Assembly (NCBI GenBank): GCA_017415805.1
Contig: JAFQEC010000029.1
Location: forward strand, 32,965-96,964
Source: Clostridia bacterium
GTDB taxonomy: Bacteria; Bacillota; Clostridia; Oscillospirales; CAG-272
Length of the DNA stretch: 64,000 nucleotides
Direction of reading: 5' to 3'
Below the pieces are notes generated by a model. That model did no database searches, was not told where the DNA came from, and saw nothing but the letters and a program-made list of their open reading frames with translations. This document shows positions 53,972 to 62,225 of the stretch, piece after piece (position 1 is the first letter of the stretch; the number at the start of each line of letters is the position of its first letter). The position numbers were made by a program, and so were the translations under genes.

Positions 53972-56458
53972 ATGAAAAACGTTTGCTTTCTTTGCAATCC
54001 TGCGATTAAGTTCGAATCCCGCGAGCATCCTTGGGGTGCAGGCCGCTTTTACACCAACGCGGGCCTGACGCTTGAGCCCGAGGAGGGACTTGCGAGCTTT
54101 CGCTTTGATTTCAAGCTCCCCCGGGACACCGCACGCCTTGTGCTGCGGGCCACGTCGCTTGGTGTGTTCGAGCTTTTCCTCAACGGTGCGCGCATCGGCA
54201 ATGAGGAGATGAAGCCGGGCTGGACCGACTATCATTGCCGCGTGTTTGAGTTTGAATATGACGCGCTCGCATTTGCAAAGGCAAGCAACACCTTGGTCGC
54301 ACAGGTCTCGCGCGGCTGGTGGAGCGGGCGCATTTCCATGGGTGAATACGGCTGGAACACGCTGGCCTTCGCGGCTGAGATCGAGGCGCTTGCCGCAGAC
54401 GGCTCTTGCCTTGCTGCTTGGAGCACCGCCGATGACGGCTGGAAGACCACGGTCGGTGGCCGTATCCTGTTTGCCGACATCTGGGACGGTGAATATTTCG
54501 ATGCAACCAAGCCCGACATTACAAGCGAGCCCGATGCGTATGAGTGGACCCCCGCAACGCGCTATACGGGTTCTGTGCCTGCGGTCGTTTCACATGTGGG
54601 CGAGCCTGTGCGCTACCGTCCCGCCTTCCACCGCCGCCCGATCTCCTCGGTGCTTTGGCGCGATGTGGCCGACAACGGTACGGCTTACGGTAAGATCGTT
54701 CCCCTCAAGCGTTGCGTGGGCGACGGATGCGAGGCCATGCGCGTGGCCGCAGGTGAAAAGCTGATCCTCGATATGGGGCAGGAGATGGTCGGCAGACCGC
54801 GCCTCGTGCTTCGTGCACCGCGCGGCGCGCGTGTTGAGGTGATGGTCGGCGAGCTGCTCAACGACAGCGGTGACGCCGATCGCGGCAACGACGGACCTGC
54901 GGGCAGTATGTACATCAAGAACTACCGCACCGCCAAGGCGCGTGCCGTATACATCGCCGCAGGCGAGAATGAGGAGACCTACGTTCCCTCGCACGCCTTC
55001 TACGGCTTCCGCTATTTCCAGATCCGTACCGACACCGATTTCGAGCTGGTCTCGGTGCAGGCGCTGTTTATGAGCACCGATATGACCGAAACGGGTAAGA
55101 TCGAGACCGACAACGCCGAGCTCAACCGCTTCATTGAAAACGTGTACTGGGGTCAGCGCTGCAACTATCTTTCCATCCCAACCGACTGCCCCCAGCGTGA
55201 CGAGCGTCTCGGTTGGTCGGGCGATACGCAGATGTTCTGCGGTGCGGCGACCTATAACGCAAACGCGCGCGGCTTCCTCAAGAAATGGCTGGGCGATGCA
55301 CGCGACGGACAGCGCTTCTGCGCCGGCTACAGCGACGTGATCCCTGCCATTGAAAAGTTCAACAAGCACGGAAAGATTACCACCGCCAACGCCGCTTGGG
55401 CGGATGCGGGCATCATCGTGCCCTATGTGCTCTACCTCAAGTATAACGATCTGGAGACGCTTGCCGAGCACTACGACTCGATGGAAGCCTATATGGAGTA
55501 TCTCTCCCGGTTCGGCATGCACGGCCCGCTTGAGCACTACGGCGACTGGCTTGCCTACGATCCCACGCCCAATCCCTATATTTCGATCTGCTATTACGCA
55601 TACGACGCCCTTTTGATGAGCCGCATGTCCCGTGCGCTCGGCAAGAAGGAGCGCGCCGCATATTACACCAAGCTGTTTGAGGAGATCAAGGCCGAATATC
55701 AAAAACAGTACGTGCAAAACGGCGCCTTGACCGTGACCACGCAGACCGCCTGCCTGCTGGCGATCCGCTTTGAGCTGGTGGACGGTGCACTTCGTGATAG
55801 CGTGATCAAGCTGTTGGGCGAGCGGATCGTGGAGAACGATTACACCCTCTCCACGGGCTTTATCGGCACGTGCCTGCTCAATCAGACCCTCTCGGACGTG
55901 GGGCTCGATCACCTCGCATATTCCTTGCTTTTGCAGACCAAGGACCCCTCGTGGCTGTATAGCGTGCGTCAGGGTGCGACCACGGTCTGGGAGCGCTGGA
56001 ACTCCTACACCAAGGAGACAGGCTTTGGTGAGGTGCATATGAACTCCTTTAACCACTACGCCTACGGCGCGGTGCTGGAGTGGATGTACGAGAGCGCGGC
56101 AGGCATCCGTGTGGATACCGAGAACCCGGGCTTTGGTCACTTTATCCTCGCTCCTCATCCCGATACGCGAAAGGATGCCGATCTGCCTGCGGGCCAAAAG
56201 CGCATTGAGAGCATTCGCGCACATTATGATACCGCGTACGGTCGCATCGAGAGTGCATGGAACTGGCGTGAGGGCGCATTTACGTATTCCTTCACCATCC
56301 CCACGGGCTCGTCGGCACGCGTGGAATTTCCGCTGCTGAACGGCAAAGACACCATCCTGCTCAACGGTATTTCTTACACCGCAGCAGAGCTTGGCGGCCG
56401 TATCGAGGGCGGAAAAATGATCTTTGAGCTGACCGCGGGACGCTACACGGTGCAATAA
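53972..56458 (+). CDS. GH78 alpha-L-rhamnosidase
   Basis: An 828-residue glycoside hydrolase that removes terminal L-rhamnose from plant or mucosal glycans. The N-terminal carbohydrate-binding domain (ATSLGVFELFLNGARIGNE) is followed by a beta-sandwich. The (alpha/alpha)6 catalytic domain has DCPQRDERLGWSGDTQ, with the general acid Glu in RDERLGW, then GDWLAYDPT and TVWERWNSYT, EVHMNSFNHYAYGAVLEW. No signal peptide is visible, so it acts in the cytoplasm on imported oligosaccharides. An AAAAGGAG site precedes the ATG; a TACAAT box at 53936 may be its -10, but the -35 is poor. Confidence 0.92.
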   Translation: MKNVCFLCNPAIKFESREHPWGAGRFYTNAGLTLEPEEGLASFRFDFKLPRDTARLVLRATSLGVFELFLNGARIGNEEMKPGWTDYHCRVFEFEYDALAFAKASNTLVAQVSRGWWSGRISMGEYGWNTLAFAAEIEALAADGSCLAAWSTADDGWKTTVGGRILFADIWDGEYFDATKPDITSEPDAYEWTPATRYTGSVPAVVSHVGEPVRYRPAFHRRPISSVLWRDVADNGTAYGKIVPLKRCVGDGCEAMRVAAGEKLILDMGQEMVGRPRLVLRAPRGARVEVMVGELLNDSGDADRGNDGPAGSMYIKNYRTAKARAVYIAAGENEETYVPSHAFYGFRYFQIRTDTDFELVSVQALFMSTDMTETGKIETDNAELNRFIENVYWGQRCNYLSIPTDCPQRDERLGWSGDTQMFCGAATYNANARGFLKKWLGDARDGQRFCAGYSDVIPAIEKFNKHGKITTANAAWADAGIIVPYVLYLKYNDLETLAEHYDSMEAYMEYLSRFGMHGPLEHYGDWLAYDPTPNPYISICYYAYDALLMSRMSRALGKKERAAYYTKLFEEIKAEYQKQYVQNGALTVTTQTACLLAIRFELVDGALRDSVIKLLGERIVENDYTLSTGFIGTCLLNQTLSDVGLDHLAYSLLLQTKDPSWLYSVRQGATTVWERWNSYTKETGFGEVHMNSFNHYAYGAVLEWMYESAAGIRVDTENPGFGHFILAPHPDTRKDADLPAGQKRIESIRAHYDTAYGRIESAWNWREGAFTYSFTIPTGSSARVEFPLLNGKDTILLNGISYTAAELGGRIEGGKMIFELTAGRYTVQ

Positions 56459-56490
56459 ATATAAAAAACAAAGAAAAAACAAAAAATGAC

Positions 56491-56519
56491 TTGACAAGCA
56501 GGGCACGAATCGTTATAAT
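56491..56519 (+). promoter_or_regulatory. Consensus promoter of yceD-rpmF
   Basis: TTGACA (56491-56496) and TATAAT (56514-56519), both perfect, 17-base spacer. Confidence 0.88.
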
Positions 56520-56567
56520 ATTTGTGTTGCTTTTTTTGCAAACCGTTTTCAAAGGGAGGGCGTGCGC

Positions 56568-57083
56568 GTGATTTTGAACATGGGTCCCATTCTGCGGGGC
56601 GAGATCAACCGCATGGAGATCCGTTACGATCTCGCGCCCGAACCGATCGCAGACGTTGCATTTCCCGAGGCGGCACACGTCGAGGGCATGCTCACCGACG
56701 AGGGTGGTTATATGCGCTTGCATCTCACTGCCACCTTGCCGTACCGTGGGCAGTGTGCAAGATGTCTTGCCCCTGTCGGGGGCGTGTTCGCGCTGGATTT
56801 TGACCGCACGGTCGCGGCCGAGGGGTCGATCAGCGAGGAGCAGCTCGAGCAGATGGACGATGCGTACGTCATGATCCGTGACGGCAAGCTCGACGTCGAC
56901 GAGCCGCTGCGCGAGGAGCTTTTGATGTGCTTCCCGATGCGATTGCTTTGCAGTGAGGATTGCCTCGGGCTTTGCCCCAAGTGCGGCAAGCCACGCAGAG
57001 AAGGGGAATGCGGTTGCCCCGAAAAGGAGATCGATCCGCGTTTGGCGGTTTTGCAGAAATGGCTTGACAAGTCGGAAAAATAA
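56568..57083 (+). CDS. yceD: YceD/DUF177 family protein
   Basis: A 171-residue protein of the DUF177 family, found next to rpmF in nearly all bacteria and linked to 23S rRNA metabolism and L32 production. It shows a beta-rich N-terminus, the conserved CARCL segment (LPYRGQCARCLAPV), an acidic middle, DEPLREELLMCFPMRLLC, and a zinc-like cysteine set (CSEDCLGLCPKCG). A GTG at 56568 was chosen because it is eight bases from GGGAGG; GTG at 56562 is too near. Operon with rpmF. Confidence 0.86.
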   Translation: MILNMGPILRGEINRMEIRYDLAPEPIADVAFPEAAHVEGMLTDEGGYMRLHLTATLPYRGQCARCLAPVGGVFALDFDRTVAAEGSISEEQLEQMDDAYVMIRDGKLDVDEPLREELLMCFPMRLLCSEDCLGLCPKCGKPRREGECGCPEKEIDPRLAVLQKWLDKSEK

Positions 57084-57092
57084 TAGTATAAT
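57064..57092 (+). promoter_or_regulatory. Second consensus promoter, for rpmF alone
   Basis: TTGACA (57064-57069) and TATAAT (57087-57092) with 17 bases between. The -35 box lies within the last codons of yceD. Confidence 0.85.
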
Positions 57093-57134
57093 ATACAATG
57101 CTATGTTTTAACAAACCCAAGGAGGTGTAGGCAA

Positions 57135-57317
57135 ATGGCAGTTCCGAAGAAAAAGGTTTCCAAGGCGCGCAGAGACAAGAGACGTGCCAACAATTCCAAG
57201 CTCGAGATGCCCGGCATGGTGAAGTGCGCAAAGTGCGGCGAGTACGTACTGGCTCATCACGTTTGCAAGGCTTGCGGTTCTTACGACGGCAAAGAAGTGA
57301 TCAAGCAGGATGCTTAA
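57135..57317 (+). CDS. rpmF: 50S ribosomal protein L32
   Basis: A 60-residue L32 with the family start MAVPKKKVSKARRDKRRAN and a four-cysteine zinc ribbon (CAKCGEYV...CKACG). Structural component of the large ribosomal subunit. AAGGAGG precedes the ATG. A dedicated promoter lies at the end of yceD, and a strong terminator follows. This is the last gene with chromosomal base composition before the AT-rich element. Confidence 0.97.
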   Translation: MAVPKKKVSKARRDKRRANNSKLEMPGMVKCAKCGEYVLAHHVCKACGSYDGKEVIKQDA

Positions 57318-57320
57318 TCG

Positions 57321-57366
57321 CACAAGAAAAAGGGATCGGCCCTGTAGCCGATCCCTTTTTCTTGTG
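57321..57366 (+). terminator. Terminator after rpmF
   Basis: AAAAAGGGATCGGC pairs with GCCGATCCCTTTTT around CCTGTA, outer CACAAG/CTTGTG extends the stem. It marks the last recognisable chromosomal feature. Confidence 0.88.
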
Positions 57367-57457
57367 TAATAATAACGCGTAGCACGAAGACAAAACTCAA
57401 AGAACGCTACTCAATCTTGCGGTCTCCATTACCCCAAGACCGATTTTTATGTTTTTC

Positions 57458-57483
57458 TAGTGCAAAATAGTGCTTTTTAGTGC
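57458..57483. repeat. Three TAGTGC copies with a period of 10 bp
   Basis: TAGTGC begins at 57458, 57468 and 57478, one helical turn apart, with A/T filler (AAAA, TTTT). It lies near the presumed element end and could be a protein-binding site. Confidence 0.6.
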
Positions 57484-57553
57484 TATTCTGTCAACCAAAC
57501 CGTACGTTTTCGTGCTCTCGTGTACTACTGTTTCCATGTAGTCCACTCCGCAC

Positions 57554-57753
57554 TATGGTCAGAAATGTGGTCAAAACTCGCACCTCTAAAAAGCACAAGT
57601 GGTCACCTAAAAATCGGTCGATGCATCACGACCGCGGTAGCAGCCGCAAGCAGAAAACAGGCAGAGAAAAACACGATGTGGTCAGCCCGAAAGCAGCCGA
57701 CCGAAATATGTGGTCATGAAGAACCGAAACCGCGTGGTCAAGCTATGTGGTCG
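57554..57753. repeat. Seven direct TGTGGTCA-like octamers
   Basis: TATGGTCA (57554), TGTGGTCA (57566), AGTGGTCA (57598), TGTGGTCA (57677), TGTGGTCA (57709), CGTGGTCA (57733), TGTGGTCG (57746), all in one orientation, with irregular spacing. No gene is supported here. Such arrays occur as integrase arm sites near element ends; that role is inference. Confidence 0.65.
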
Positions 57754-57945
57754 AAAGCCTTTGAGAGTAGGGAAGCGAACTTCCATCTCAAGGGCTTTTT
57801 CTTCTTCCGCCGGTGTTGTATTGTAACTTGGAAATCATGCTTTGTCAAGGCCTTAAATTCTCATTTCCGCTCCCAAAATAATTGGGAGCAATAAACAAAG
57901 AATAAGGCTCCGATTTCTCGAAGCCTTAAAGTTGTATAGATATTG

Positions 57946-60519
57946 TTAGTTTGAGGGTGATAAAGCAACTTGTTCGCTTGGGTTAGAAAGTTCCACTTCA
58001 ATTTCGCGGCTTTCAATAACAGACTCTATTTCGGTCCGTATAGGTTCATAAATTGCTATATCTTGATTGATAGCCTCAAAACTTACGGATAATGAATATT
58101 TTGCCTTGAACACATCTCCCCATCCGCCGTGACCTCTAACTGCAATACAGAACGCATCGCTCAATTGGTTGGACTTAATAATGCACCAATCTTTTTGAAG
58201 AGTTCCGTTTTTGCGTGAATAGCCACCGGTTCTACCATGATTTGTTGCATCACCGATTGCCCAGTCAAAATTTCCATCATCGTCTACTGCGGAGCCCGTT
58301 TCAAAGATACGACGAGCAAAGGATTCGGAAGTTTCTCCAATTTTACTACAACACCATTCCAACCATGTAGATAGATAACTTTTGACATAGCGTCTAGTTC
58401 TTCGAGGGTTAGCCGCATAGGATAAAGTAATTTCAACTAGGACATCAAAATCTTCACCAACAGAGGATAACTCTTCGGGAATTGGAATTTTAAAGATATG
58501 TGCTTCATTGGCGCCAATTTCCATTAAGTTCGGCGTAATCAAAGTTATTCTATACTCATCATTATGGGTTGCGCGATCAATATCCGGAATTCCATAACCA
58601 ATATGGCGCAATGTGGAAACGCATTGGCTTTTTGTCATAGTATTATGGAGTGCTGGCCATCTAGCAGATTGTGCAATCAATGCTCTGTATAAGAGGGCTG
58701 GCGAATCAGGCAATATTTTTTGAATTTGAGAAGCGATATACGATACCTTTGGGGCAGAAAATGATGTTCCAACAGTATCTCTTGCATACGCAGGCCCTTC
58801 AGGAGACTTTCTAATTAATTCTGGGCATACATCTGATGGAGTAGTTAACTGTGGTGGGGTGCTACCTTTGTTCCAAACATGCGTGCCACCATATTCTACA
58901 ACCTCAGGTTTAATTACATCCCAAATTCCTGGGCCGGATCTTGAGAACGAAGAAATTTCATCCTTAGATCCTAATGCTATCTTATCCTCTGTTTCGTAAT
59001 CACAGGAGGATACAGAGCCGACGGTTAAAGCTTGTAGGCTTTGCGCCGGATCGGATATTCTGCAAAGCTCTTTATCAAAATAATCGGGATAAGGCGATCC
59101 GTACTGCCAATACGCCGCAATGATTTCTTCGGGAATATTACCTGCGGCCTGAATAAATAAAACGTCATTGTTATATGACTGTGAATCGATTTCTGCTGCC
59201 CAAGCGGACATATGCTTTAATTCACAAGATCGTCTTGTTCCAATAGAGTGATTATAGATTTTTGAATTTTTTTCCTCGGCTCCCCAATAAGCGTTGACAG
59301 CCGAAGAAATAACTATTGGAGGATAAAGCGTTTGCGGCATACTATTACTTTCGTCAAGAACTCTAAAGTTACGTATCCAACATGGAAGTTTATAGTCGCC
59401 GGAGTTAGGAACTGTTTTGGGATACAGTATGGCACCAGCCACACGAGTGCCATGTCCACCATTTGCTACTTCGTCCGCAACGATTGCGTTATTGGGTAGC
59501 AGGCTTACAGAATCGGCCGAAACAATTGCAGGGGCAAGATACTTGTGTTCTTCTTGAACACCACTATCTATAACACAAACTACGGGGTCTGATTCTTCGG
59601 GTGCTATAATATTAAGTCGTTCATCAACCAACTCATTTGTAGCACTTTGCGAATCTAATGTAATGTCCTCGGCTTCAGAAACTTCGAAAATATAAGCGAA
59701 ATTTAGCACAAGATCAACAAGACATTTTCCAGAAATCTTGAGTCTAGCTGAAAAACTATCAGGCAAACGGGAAATGCCAAGATTTTCTTCCGTGTAATTT
59801 AGAATTTCTCCATCATATTCTGAAACAAAGGTTTCGATAGTGGATTCTCGCTCTAATTTTAACTCGTCCCAACGCATATATGCTTCTGTAGACTTTCTCT
59901 CCCAATTGCTTAGCCGCTGTGAGTAATGTTCTTCTGATTCGCCTTCGTTTTGCGCAGGACACTTGGGCAGTTCTATTCCACCACAGCAACTAACACCAAT
60001 ATCGATGATATACGTTTGTTCAGGAACGATATTAGACCATTTGCCACGCAATTCAGAGGATAATACTTTTGCTAAACGATCATTGTCTTCGCATAGAGCA
60101 TAGATTCTTGCTGGCGTATTACATCTATTATTAATATTTTGAATAAATCCATCGGCTTTGTTATTCAAGGTGTTCATGTCTATATCATCGGTAGCTACAA
60201 TAATGAAGCCTTCTTCGATTTCGCACACGACCTCAAATCCAAGCCCTTTCAAGAAGCCAACATCGGTGGTTGGATCTATTTCTAATAGAAGAGGAATACC
60301 CGATTTGATTTCAGGAAGCTTCTCTCGTTGACGAGAAGCTTGCCGCTCTCTCCAAAATCGTGACAGTTCAGCCGAACGTCTTTTTACATATCCACCGTGT
60401 TCTGTTCTGTTAGAAACATTGGCTTGGGTTCTTTCGTTAGGGTTGGGAAACCCACGCAATTTGGGTCTTCCTTGATACTGAAAAGGAAGTGGCAAGTGAG
60501 TAAATTGATTGTCTGCCAT
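57946..60519 (-). CDS. Subtilisin-like (S8) protease, IetS-like defence protein
   Basis: An 857-residue protein with an intact S8 catalytic triad: Asp318 (VCVIDSGVQEEH), His356 (GGHGTRVAGA) and Ser586 (GTSFSAPK), with AAGN between. An N-terminal part of about 300 residues and a C-terminal beta-rich part of about 200 lie outside the protease core. There is no signal peptide, so it is a cytoplasmic protease. It follows an AAA+ ATPase gene by 25 bp, the order of the IetAS anti-phage system. AGGAGG precedes the ATG. The protease is presumably held inactive until the ATPase partner is triggered. Confidence 0.85.
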   Translation of the reverse strand: MADNQFTHLPLPFQYQGRPKLRGFPNPNERTQANVSNRTEHGGYVKRRSAELSRFWRERQASRQREKLPEIKSGIPLLLEIDPTTDVGFLKGLGFEVVCEIEEGFIIVATDDIDMNTLNNKADGFIQNINNRCNTPARIYALCEDNDRLAKVLSSELRGKWSNIVPEQTYIIDIGVSCCGGIELPKCPAQNEGESEEHYSQRLSNWERKSTEAYMRWDELKLERESTIETFVSEYDGEILNYTEENLGISRLPDSFSARLKISGKCLVDLVLNFAYIFEVSEAEDITLDSQSATNELVDERLNIIAPEESDPVVCVIDSGVQEEHKYLAPAIVSADSVSLLPNNAIVADEVANGGHGTRVAGAILYPKTVPNSGDYKLPCWIRNFRVLDESNSMPQTLYPPIVISSAVNAYWGAEEKNSKIYNHSIGTRRSCELKHMSAWAAEIDSQSYNNDVLFIQAAGNIPEEIIAAYWQYGSPYPDYFDKELCRISDPAQSLQALTVGSVSSCDYETEDKIALGSKDEISSFSRSGPGIWDVIKPEVVEYGGTHVWNKGSTPPQLTTPSDVCPELIRKSPEGPAYARDTVGTSFSAPKVSYIASQIQKILPDSPALLYRALIAQSARWPALHNTMTKSQCVSTLRHIGYGIPDIDRATHNDEYRITLITPNLMEIGANEAHIFKIPIPEELSSVGEDFDVLVEITLSYAANPRRTRRYVKSYLSTWLEWCCSKIGETSESFARRIFETGSAVDDDGNFDWAIGDATNHGRTGGYSRKNGTLQKDWCIIKSNQLSDAFCIAVRGHGGWGDVFKAKYSLSVSFEAINQDIAIYEPIRTEIESVIESREIEVELSNPSEQVALSPSN

Positions 60520-60544
60520 CAGTATACCTCCTATTCCTTAGTTT

Positions 60545-61528
60545 TTAAAACTTTGAACTTTCATCTAATGCCTTAGTAAAGTGTTCGTTGTTTATGATTT
60601 TCGAACCTGATAAAACTCCAATTTTGGCAGCTCGCTGAGCCAACAAAACAACATTGGCAGCGGAATAGCCATCCATTTGACTAGCGATCATATTCAAGTC
60701 GACTTCGGGCGAAAGAGTGATTGCTGACAAAGTCATTGTTAATAATCGAGTTCTTTCATCTTTGCCGGGCATTGGTATTTCAATTACATCATCAAATCTT
60801 CGAAACAGAGCTTCATCCAAAGAAACTTTGAGGTTCGTCGTAGCTAATACCAAGCCGGGGGCGGTATATTCGTCTAACAACGTAAGGAGCATGTTTACAA
60901 TTCTAGGTACTTCGCCAACATCCTGTGATGATATTCTAGATTTTGCAATAAAATCACATTCGTCTAACAATAGCACAACTGGTTCTGTTTTACAATAATC
61001 AAATACCATTCTAAGATTTGAAGCGGATTCTCCAAAATAAGAAGAGAGAAGTGAATCAAATCTAACTTTCAGTAAGGGCAAGCCTAAATTCCATGCAATT
61101 CGTTCAGCACTTAATGTTTTGCCGCAGCCGGGAGGGCCATGTAATAAAATCTTTTGTTTGGGTGTAAGATTGTATTTTTTCAAACGTTCACGAGCAGCAT
61201 ATTCTTGTTCAATTGAAAGCAAACGATTTTCAATGCTATCAGGCAATATCATATGATGCTTTAATTGTTCTCTAGGTATATATGATAGCAATTGAGTGTT
61301 GGTGCGTTTGCTTTTAGGTAATGCTGATAATCCTGTTTCAGAGTGGCGAGGATCAAAAATTGAATGCTTAGGTTTCTCTGTTATTGATATTTTTTCCAAT
61401 GCATTTGCAAGATTATGGTGACCTAAATCTCTTTCATCTTGAATTATTGTAGTGGCAATTTTTTTCAAGGCAACATTGTCTTCTGTGAAGATCGCTTTAA
61501 AGAGTCGCTTATATAGTTCAGCTTTCAT
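60545..61528 (-). CDS. AAA+ ATPase, IetA-like defence protein
   Basis: A 327-residue classical AAA+ protein. Residues 1-100 are a family-specific helical N-terminus. The ATPase core has Walker A GPPGCGKT (Lys137), Walker B VVLLLDECD (Asp189-Glu190), sensor 1 LATTN, an arginine-finger segment ALFRRFD and a C-terminal lid ending YSAANVVLLAQRAA. This is the FtsH/katanin-like pattern found in IetA proteins. It precedes the S8 protease gene and follows a DUF1413 gene in the same operon. AAGGAGATAAGTAATT lies before the ATG. No nuclease domain is seen. Confidence 0.86.
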   Translation of the reverse strand: MKAELYKRLFKAIFTEDNVALKKIATTIIQDERDLGHHNLANALEKISITEKPKHSIFDPRHSETGLSALPKSKRTNTQLLSYIPREQLKHHMILPDSIENRLLSIEQEYAARERLKKYNLTPKQKILLHGPPGCGKTLSAERIAWNLGLPLLKVRFDSLLSSYFGESASNLRMVFDYCKTEPVVLLLDECDFIAKSRISSQDVGEVPRIVNMLLTLLDEYTAPGLVLATTNLKVSLDEALFRRFDDVIEIPMPGKDERTRLLTMTLSAITLSPEVDLNMIASQMDGYSAANVVLLAQRAAKIGVLSGSKIINNEHFTKALDESSKF

Positions 61529-61572
61529 AATTACTTATCTCCTTATAAATATTTTCTCAAATTGCACACTAC

Positions 61573-61812
61573 TTAGTATTTTGACTTGATAGTGTATTTT
61601 TGTTGCCCTGACGATGTTTTATCTAACGGAGAGATTTTTGTTTTTGATGTGTTTATATAATTTAAAAACAGTGTCCCTAGTAATAGTCGATTTGACCTAG
61701 ATATTCGATTCCATTCGTAGCCTTTAAATAAGTCTTTGACTAAAAAAACTTCATTTTCTTTAATGTTTCGAGTTTCAGCAATAGCAAGATCTAAAAGTTC
61801 GTTAGCAGTCAT
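61573..61812 (-). CDS. DUF1413 small protein
   Basis: A 79-residue protein. The core FLVKDLFKGYEWNRISRSNRLLLGTLFLNYINT and the final KTSSGQQKYTIK are characteristic of DUF1413, small proteins often carried by plasmids and integrative elements. Function unknown. AAGGAGAACAAGT precedes the ATG. It is the first gene of the operon with the IetA- and IetS-like genes, behind a clear promoter with a palindrome at the presumed start of transcription; it could be a regulator or modulator of the pair. Confidence 0.82.
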   Translation of the reverse strand: MTANELLDLAIAETRNIKENEVFLVKDLFKGYEWNRISRSNRLLLGTLFLNYINTSKTKISPLDKTSSGQQKYTIKSKY

Positions 61813-61845
61813 ATACTTGTTCTCCTTGTTATAAATAACGATTTA

Positions 61846-61857
61846 AACAACGTTGTT
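61846..61857. promoter_or_regulatory. Perfect 12-bp palindrome at the defence operon start
   Basis: AACAACGTTGTT, a perfect inverted repeat, just downstream of the -10 box on the reverse strand and covering the expected first transcribed base. Candidate operator for the DUF1413-ietA-ietS operon. Confidence 0.55.
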
Positions 61858-61860
61858 AGT

Positions 61861-61889
61861 ATTATATCACAAATTTCATGATATTGCAA
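61861..61889 (-). promoter_or_regulatory. Promoter of the DUF1413-IetAS operon
   Basis: Reverse strand: TTGCAA (61889-61884), 17 bases, TATAAT (61866-61861). Confidence 0.78.
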
Positions 61890-61969
61890 TATGTATTATT
61901 TTTTATTTTGAGATTTTAAATATGGTTCAAAACAAAAAAGTGGAATTTGAAATTTAAATGTAATAAATA

Positions 61970-62003
61970 AGCCGATGAGGAATCGAAAGAAATCTCATCG
62001 GCT
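61970..62003 (-). terminator. Terminator of the DUF6774-like gene
   Basis: AGCCGATGAG pairs with CTCATCGGCT; on the reverse strand TTATTTATT follows. The stem contains the stop codon of the gene. Confidence 0.65.
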
Positions 62004-62177
62004 GTTTCCTTTTTCTGCTAGTTCTTCGCACAAAGCTCGTTGCGTTACAATCGTTGCAAGTGTGTCGCCGAGCTGAAGCAAAATGCTAGCGAGCAGGGAA
62101 ATCTCGCTTGTTGTTAATCTGCAGGCGAGAGCGTTGGCGAGTGCTGTTACGGCAGAGGTTAGTTCAAGAGAATTCAT
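61995..62177 (-). CDS. Short DUF6774-like protein
   Basis: A 60-residue, mostly helical, hydrophobic protein (LTSAVTALANALACRLTTSEISLLASILLQLGDTLATI). The LTxxEISLLASxxxQLGDTLATI run matches DUF6774, short proteins common on clostridial mobile elements. GAGGTGATATGCA precedes the ATG. Function unknown. Confidence 0.62.
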   Translation of the reverse strand: MNSLELTSAVTALANALACRLTTSEISLLASILLQLGDTLATIVTQRALCEELAEKGNSR

Positions 62178-62225
62178 TGCATATCACCTCTTTATATGAT
62201 ATACGAAAAAAGGTTGAAATGAGTT

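Noticed and set aside
54590..56506. A 638-codon open frame on the reverse strand inside the GH78 gene
   Set aside because: It is the antisense of a well-supported enzyme and its composition (His, Leu, Val, Arg rich) is that of a GC-driven shadow frame; no ribosome binding site or domain.
56562..56567. GTG at 56562 as start of yceD
   Set aside because: Only one base from the Shine-Dalgarno run; GTG at 56568 has standard spacing.
57554..57753. CRISPR array
   Set aside because: The repeat unit is only eight bases, spacing is irregular and no cas genes are present.
57480..57894. Two overlapping forward frames at the element end
   Set aside because: Their sequence is produced by the TGTGGTCA repeats (repeated Met-Trp-Ser), they lack a ribosome binding site and resemble no family. 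A decayed integrase tail cannot be excluded but is not supported.
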